Of a stretch of DNA of 64,000 nt, positions 13,188 to 64,000 are shown piece by piece. Source of the DNA: Panorpa germanica (taxonomy: Eukaryota; Arthropoda; Insecta; Mecoptera; Panorpidae). Under the pieces are notes generated by a model, which ran no database searches, was not told where the DNA came from, and was given only the letters and a program-made list of their open reading frames with translations. The position numbers were made by a program, and so were the translations under genes. Positions within the stretch are counted from its first letter, which is position 1; each line of letters begins with the position of its first letter. The stretch lies in assembly GCA_963678705.1 (NCBI GenBank), contig OY783218.1, positions 10,178,152-10,242,151 on the forward strand. Direction: 5' to 3'.

Positions 13188-13439
13188 AAAATCGCAGTAA
13201 TATAATAAAAAACAACCTCAAATATTCAATTATTTTTTTAAATAGTATTTATTCATAATGTGTTGACTATTTCATGTTTTTGTCTTAACGATTGAAGTAT
13301 ATTCCTTCTAATTTTCGTCACAATATTGATTTCTCGGTATCCGTCACATATTTTCATATTTGTCCTTATTCTTTAGCGTCTGTTTTCATATACCGCTCAA
13401 AATTTGTCTTTCACAAATCCGCAAGAGATTAAAATTAGT

Positions 13440-13700
13440 CTTCCTCAAATTCTAAGTTTCCGATCCATATAGTACAACTAGTTAGTTTTCTTACATCTTT
13501 GTTTATACCAGTATATAAGAGTTTTTAGATCTGAGCAAGTAGCGTAATACAAAATAACATTTATATCCGCTGTAATTCTTGCCTTAATTTCAAGCACCAT
13601 ATTATCTGTATCAAACAGAAGTGCACCCAGATATCTAAACTCACTTATTCTATCAAATATCTTTTCTTGTATTGCAACTTGCATTCTCATCATACTCCTT
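13440..13700 (-). mobile_element. Degenerate reverse-transcriptase fragment (LINE-type)
   Basis: On the minus strand ISEFRYLGALLFDTDNMVLE then IKARITADINVILYYA matches the F-x-YLG...EI-x-x-RI-x-x-A pattern found after the catalytic core of many LINE reverse transcriptases, followed past a stop by YYMDRKLRI where such proteins have a TYGSETW-like segment. Heavily decayed and short, so the clade is not assignable. Confidence 0.5.
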
Positions 13701-14979
13701 GGTTACTCCTTGTATTGATCATGTACTTAGGGTTTGCATTATTTATATTAAGCTCCTTTGAGGCCATCATCAGTTCTTTCAAAGTCTATTTGTTTTTTAA
13801 GTCGAATATCAATAGTCGTGTCTAAACGCCAAATATTGGAAGGTTCTGGAATATGTTCTTATAGCATGTTCTAAAAACTGTAATCTCTAGAATTTAAAGT
13901 TTCAGACGCTAAAGGAAACAGTAGCTCATTTTTAAAGCATACACGTCTAACATTTAATCCAAGGTCTTATAATTTTTGCGTTTATTATTTAAAATCTAAT
14001 CGCATCTCTTCGCATGTTTAATATAATGAACATACATACAATTTCACGCGAAGGCTAACGCCATTGTTTCATACATTCTACTATAAGCAGTCTAATTACA
14101 CCTTCTTCTGCAGTTCTCTTCGTTCCTTTTAGTACACAATTTCATGTACAATTGCCTTCATTTTATACTATGCATCATTAAATATCACAAGTACATTTGC
14201 TTGTTCAACAAACAGAAGCATGCATGCTAAAAAGCTAATATCCGTCCTTTTTTATTTTCATTTTACGACCATTTCCATTTTTAATTACCATTGGCTGCAT
14301 TGTTTATTAATTTATATCCGGCTCGAAGGACCATGGCACAATGGCGACTATAAAACGTGAACGAGTTGACTGGCAGAGGATTTAGAAGTGGAATTTCATT
14401 TTATCACATATTTGATATTTTATACACTCGTAGATCATGCATCTCGTATTCAATATTCAAGAGGGCGCTCTGTTATTACTCACCCCACGTATTATTGTTA
14501 ATGTATTTCCCTCGTGTTTTATGCTTCAATTTACGGACATTTATGTGCATATTTTTAAATATTGCTTAAATTTCTACACTAGCACAAATTTGAGATTATT
14601 TAAACATGATATTGAAGCATTCTCTGCTACATATGTTCTCTATAAGTGATGTAGTAGAAACAAATATATTCTGAATTGTTTAAATAAAAATGTTTCTCCA
14701 TCGATCACCTAGATGTCACCTTGTGAAATGTATGAACAAATAGGAGCGAGGTTTTATCTAATTTAAATTACAGAATTTGCTGTTACTATGATTTGATTTC
14801 CGCCTGCGCTGCACACAACCCACATGACATTTGATAAATCGTTTTCATTTCCAGAGCGTTGCAACTGAAATTATGATTTCTCTATGTCTATCTTCTTCTA
14901 ATAATTAGTTTTCTCTCTTACACTACTTGATGTAAACGTATAGAAATTATTAATTAATAATATATTGTTTTTGTTTCAG
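13701..14979. other. Non-coding sequence before the first SCYL2 exon found
   Basis: AT-rich DNA ending in the polypyrimidine tract TTTTTGTTTCAG of exon a. No earlier SCYL2 exon was recognised here. Confidence 0.45.
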
Positions 14980-62796
<47,817 letters not shown>

Positions 62797-64000
62797 GTAA
62801 GTGTTATTACCTTCTTATATTTTATTCGCTGTTGTTTAAATTAGTAAGTGTTGTGTAACTTAAAACATAATGTGAGTTTCGCAGATCCTTTTGTAACAAA
62901 TTTGACGCTGCTACTGCTCTGTATACTGCAGGTGTATATTCTGTTCTAATATTAACACTGCGTCCATTTTGTGATATGAACTATGTACTTACACAAACTC
63001 TAATCACTGAATCAAATGAATAATCATGATCAAATATTAATCTGTATGTAACGCAGATTCATTTATGTCATGCTTGCGCAAGCAGCCTGAAGGCACATAA
63101 TTACATTATTAGATTCAGTCTGAACCTGTATGTATTCAACGTATACATAATCTCCAAAAACAAAAGGGTATTATTTTAATTTGTCTATAATAATACTAAT
63201 AATTAAATATAGAAATTCGTTAGATTCTAGCGCTTGAAGGAGTAAGTCAATGTTCACTAACATTTCATACGGTGGTGGATTTAACGATTAACTTAACATG
63301 TTCTTTTAATGACACCAAGTTTAATTTAGTGCAGTTTTAATTATGCAGAAGTTTACAGCAAGAAGAATAATGTGCACTTTCTGTGCACTCGCCTTCTGCT
63401 GCATTCGGTATCTAATTCTAAGGTACTATTTGATTTTCTTGGGCTCTTGCGTATATATTACGTCCATTTGAAGATATATTGAAGATGGATATGTAAGATT
63501 TACACGTATTTGTGTGAAATCTAGTCTAGCTGGAGTATTAATCCGCAGCCTAACTAATGCATAAATCATTATATTCTAATCTCTTTCATATATATTTCTT
63601 TTGCAAATTTTTCCGTCTTAAAAGTTTTAATAAGTGAAGGTTTTATAGATTTAAAACTATAAACTATTTTTAATCTGGTCTGCAGTTTTAGACAACACAT
63701 ATAAAATGTGCATTAGATAAGATATGCTACAACAAAAGAAAATACTTCAACAAAAGAAAAAATAATTGTTGTTATTAAAGCAAAGAACTGGTGCTATAGA
63801 ATAAAATTTTGCAATGAATCAAAGCAACAAGCAAGTCTTTACAATCGATACGAACAATTCTCTTTTAACCAATCTAAATCTGCCACCTCTTTCGTGGATA
63901 TCTAGCTTTATGTTAATGTATATAAACCTACGATAATTATTTAAATTAGCTGCACTATTTGTTTTGAAAATTGTAAAAAAAACTATTTCATTTTTATATT
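62797..64000 (+). other. SCYL2 intron following exon m (continues out of window)
   Basis: Begins at a consensus donor gtaagt. AT-rich; I see no further exon, and the gene's stop codon is therefore presumed beyond 64000. Confidence 0.7.

Overview
This is an AT-rich, intron-bearing, repeat-laden stretch of animal nuclear DNA. The only gene I can support is one strand-consistent, conserved protein gene on the + strand, an orthologue of SCYL2 (SCY1-like protein 2, also called CVAK104). Insect origin is an inference. It rests on the base composition, the style of the SCYL2 C-terminal exons and the repeat types present: LINE tails that resemble those I recall from ants, wasps and beetles, Tc1/mariner pieces, and a TAA-flanked PIF/Harbinger-type element. 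There is no operon, CRISPR array, rRNA gene or prokaryotic signal.

Thirteen SCYL2 coding exons run from 14980 to 62796. All twelve introns are GT-AG and the phases chain without a break: 2139 nt, 713 codons, no internal stop. The N-terminal exon(s) with the start codon, and the exons after residue 713 with the stop codon, were not found and probably lie outside the window. The first seven exons encode the pseudokinase domain and its junction with the helical region, exons 7-11 the HEAT-like solenoid, and exons 12-13 a Ser/Pro/Gly-rich tail. Intron sizes are very uneven: 22.2 kb between exons 2 and 3, but only 66 bp and 109 bp for the two smallest.

Bases 1-14979 hold no exon I recognise and are presumed 5' intron or upstream DNA. 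They carry LINE tails, a 15-bp-target-duplication Jockey-like insertion (6921-7493), a short TIR element (8333-8522), a tRNA-derived SINE (12368-12503) and other repeats. The giant intron 15985-38187 holds most of the mobile-element debris: LINE 3' ends, a well-preserved 691-bp PIF/Harbinger-like element (25826-26516), decayed Tc1 and mariner transposase pieces, a second SINE and a LINE C-terminal ORF. Later introns hold (TA)n arrays, a hAT-type transposase relic (43320-43680), an RNase H-bearing LINE tail about 90 bp from an exon (52739-53400), and a TTAA-flanked repeat (58349-59033).

I found no undescribed biological system. The items most worth a second look are several small repeat families with two to five copies inside this one locus, the degenerate catalytic motifs of the pseudokinase, a 6-nt tandem splice acceptor at the last exon, and the unlocated first exon.
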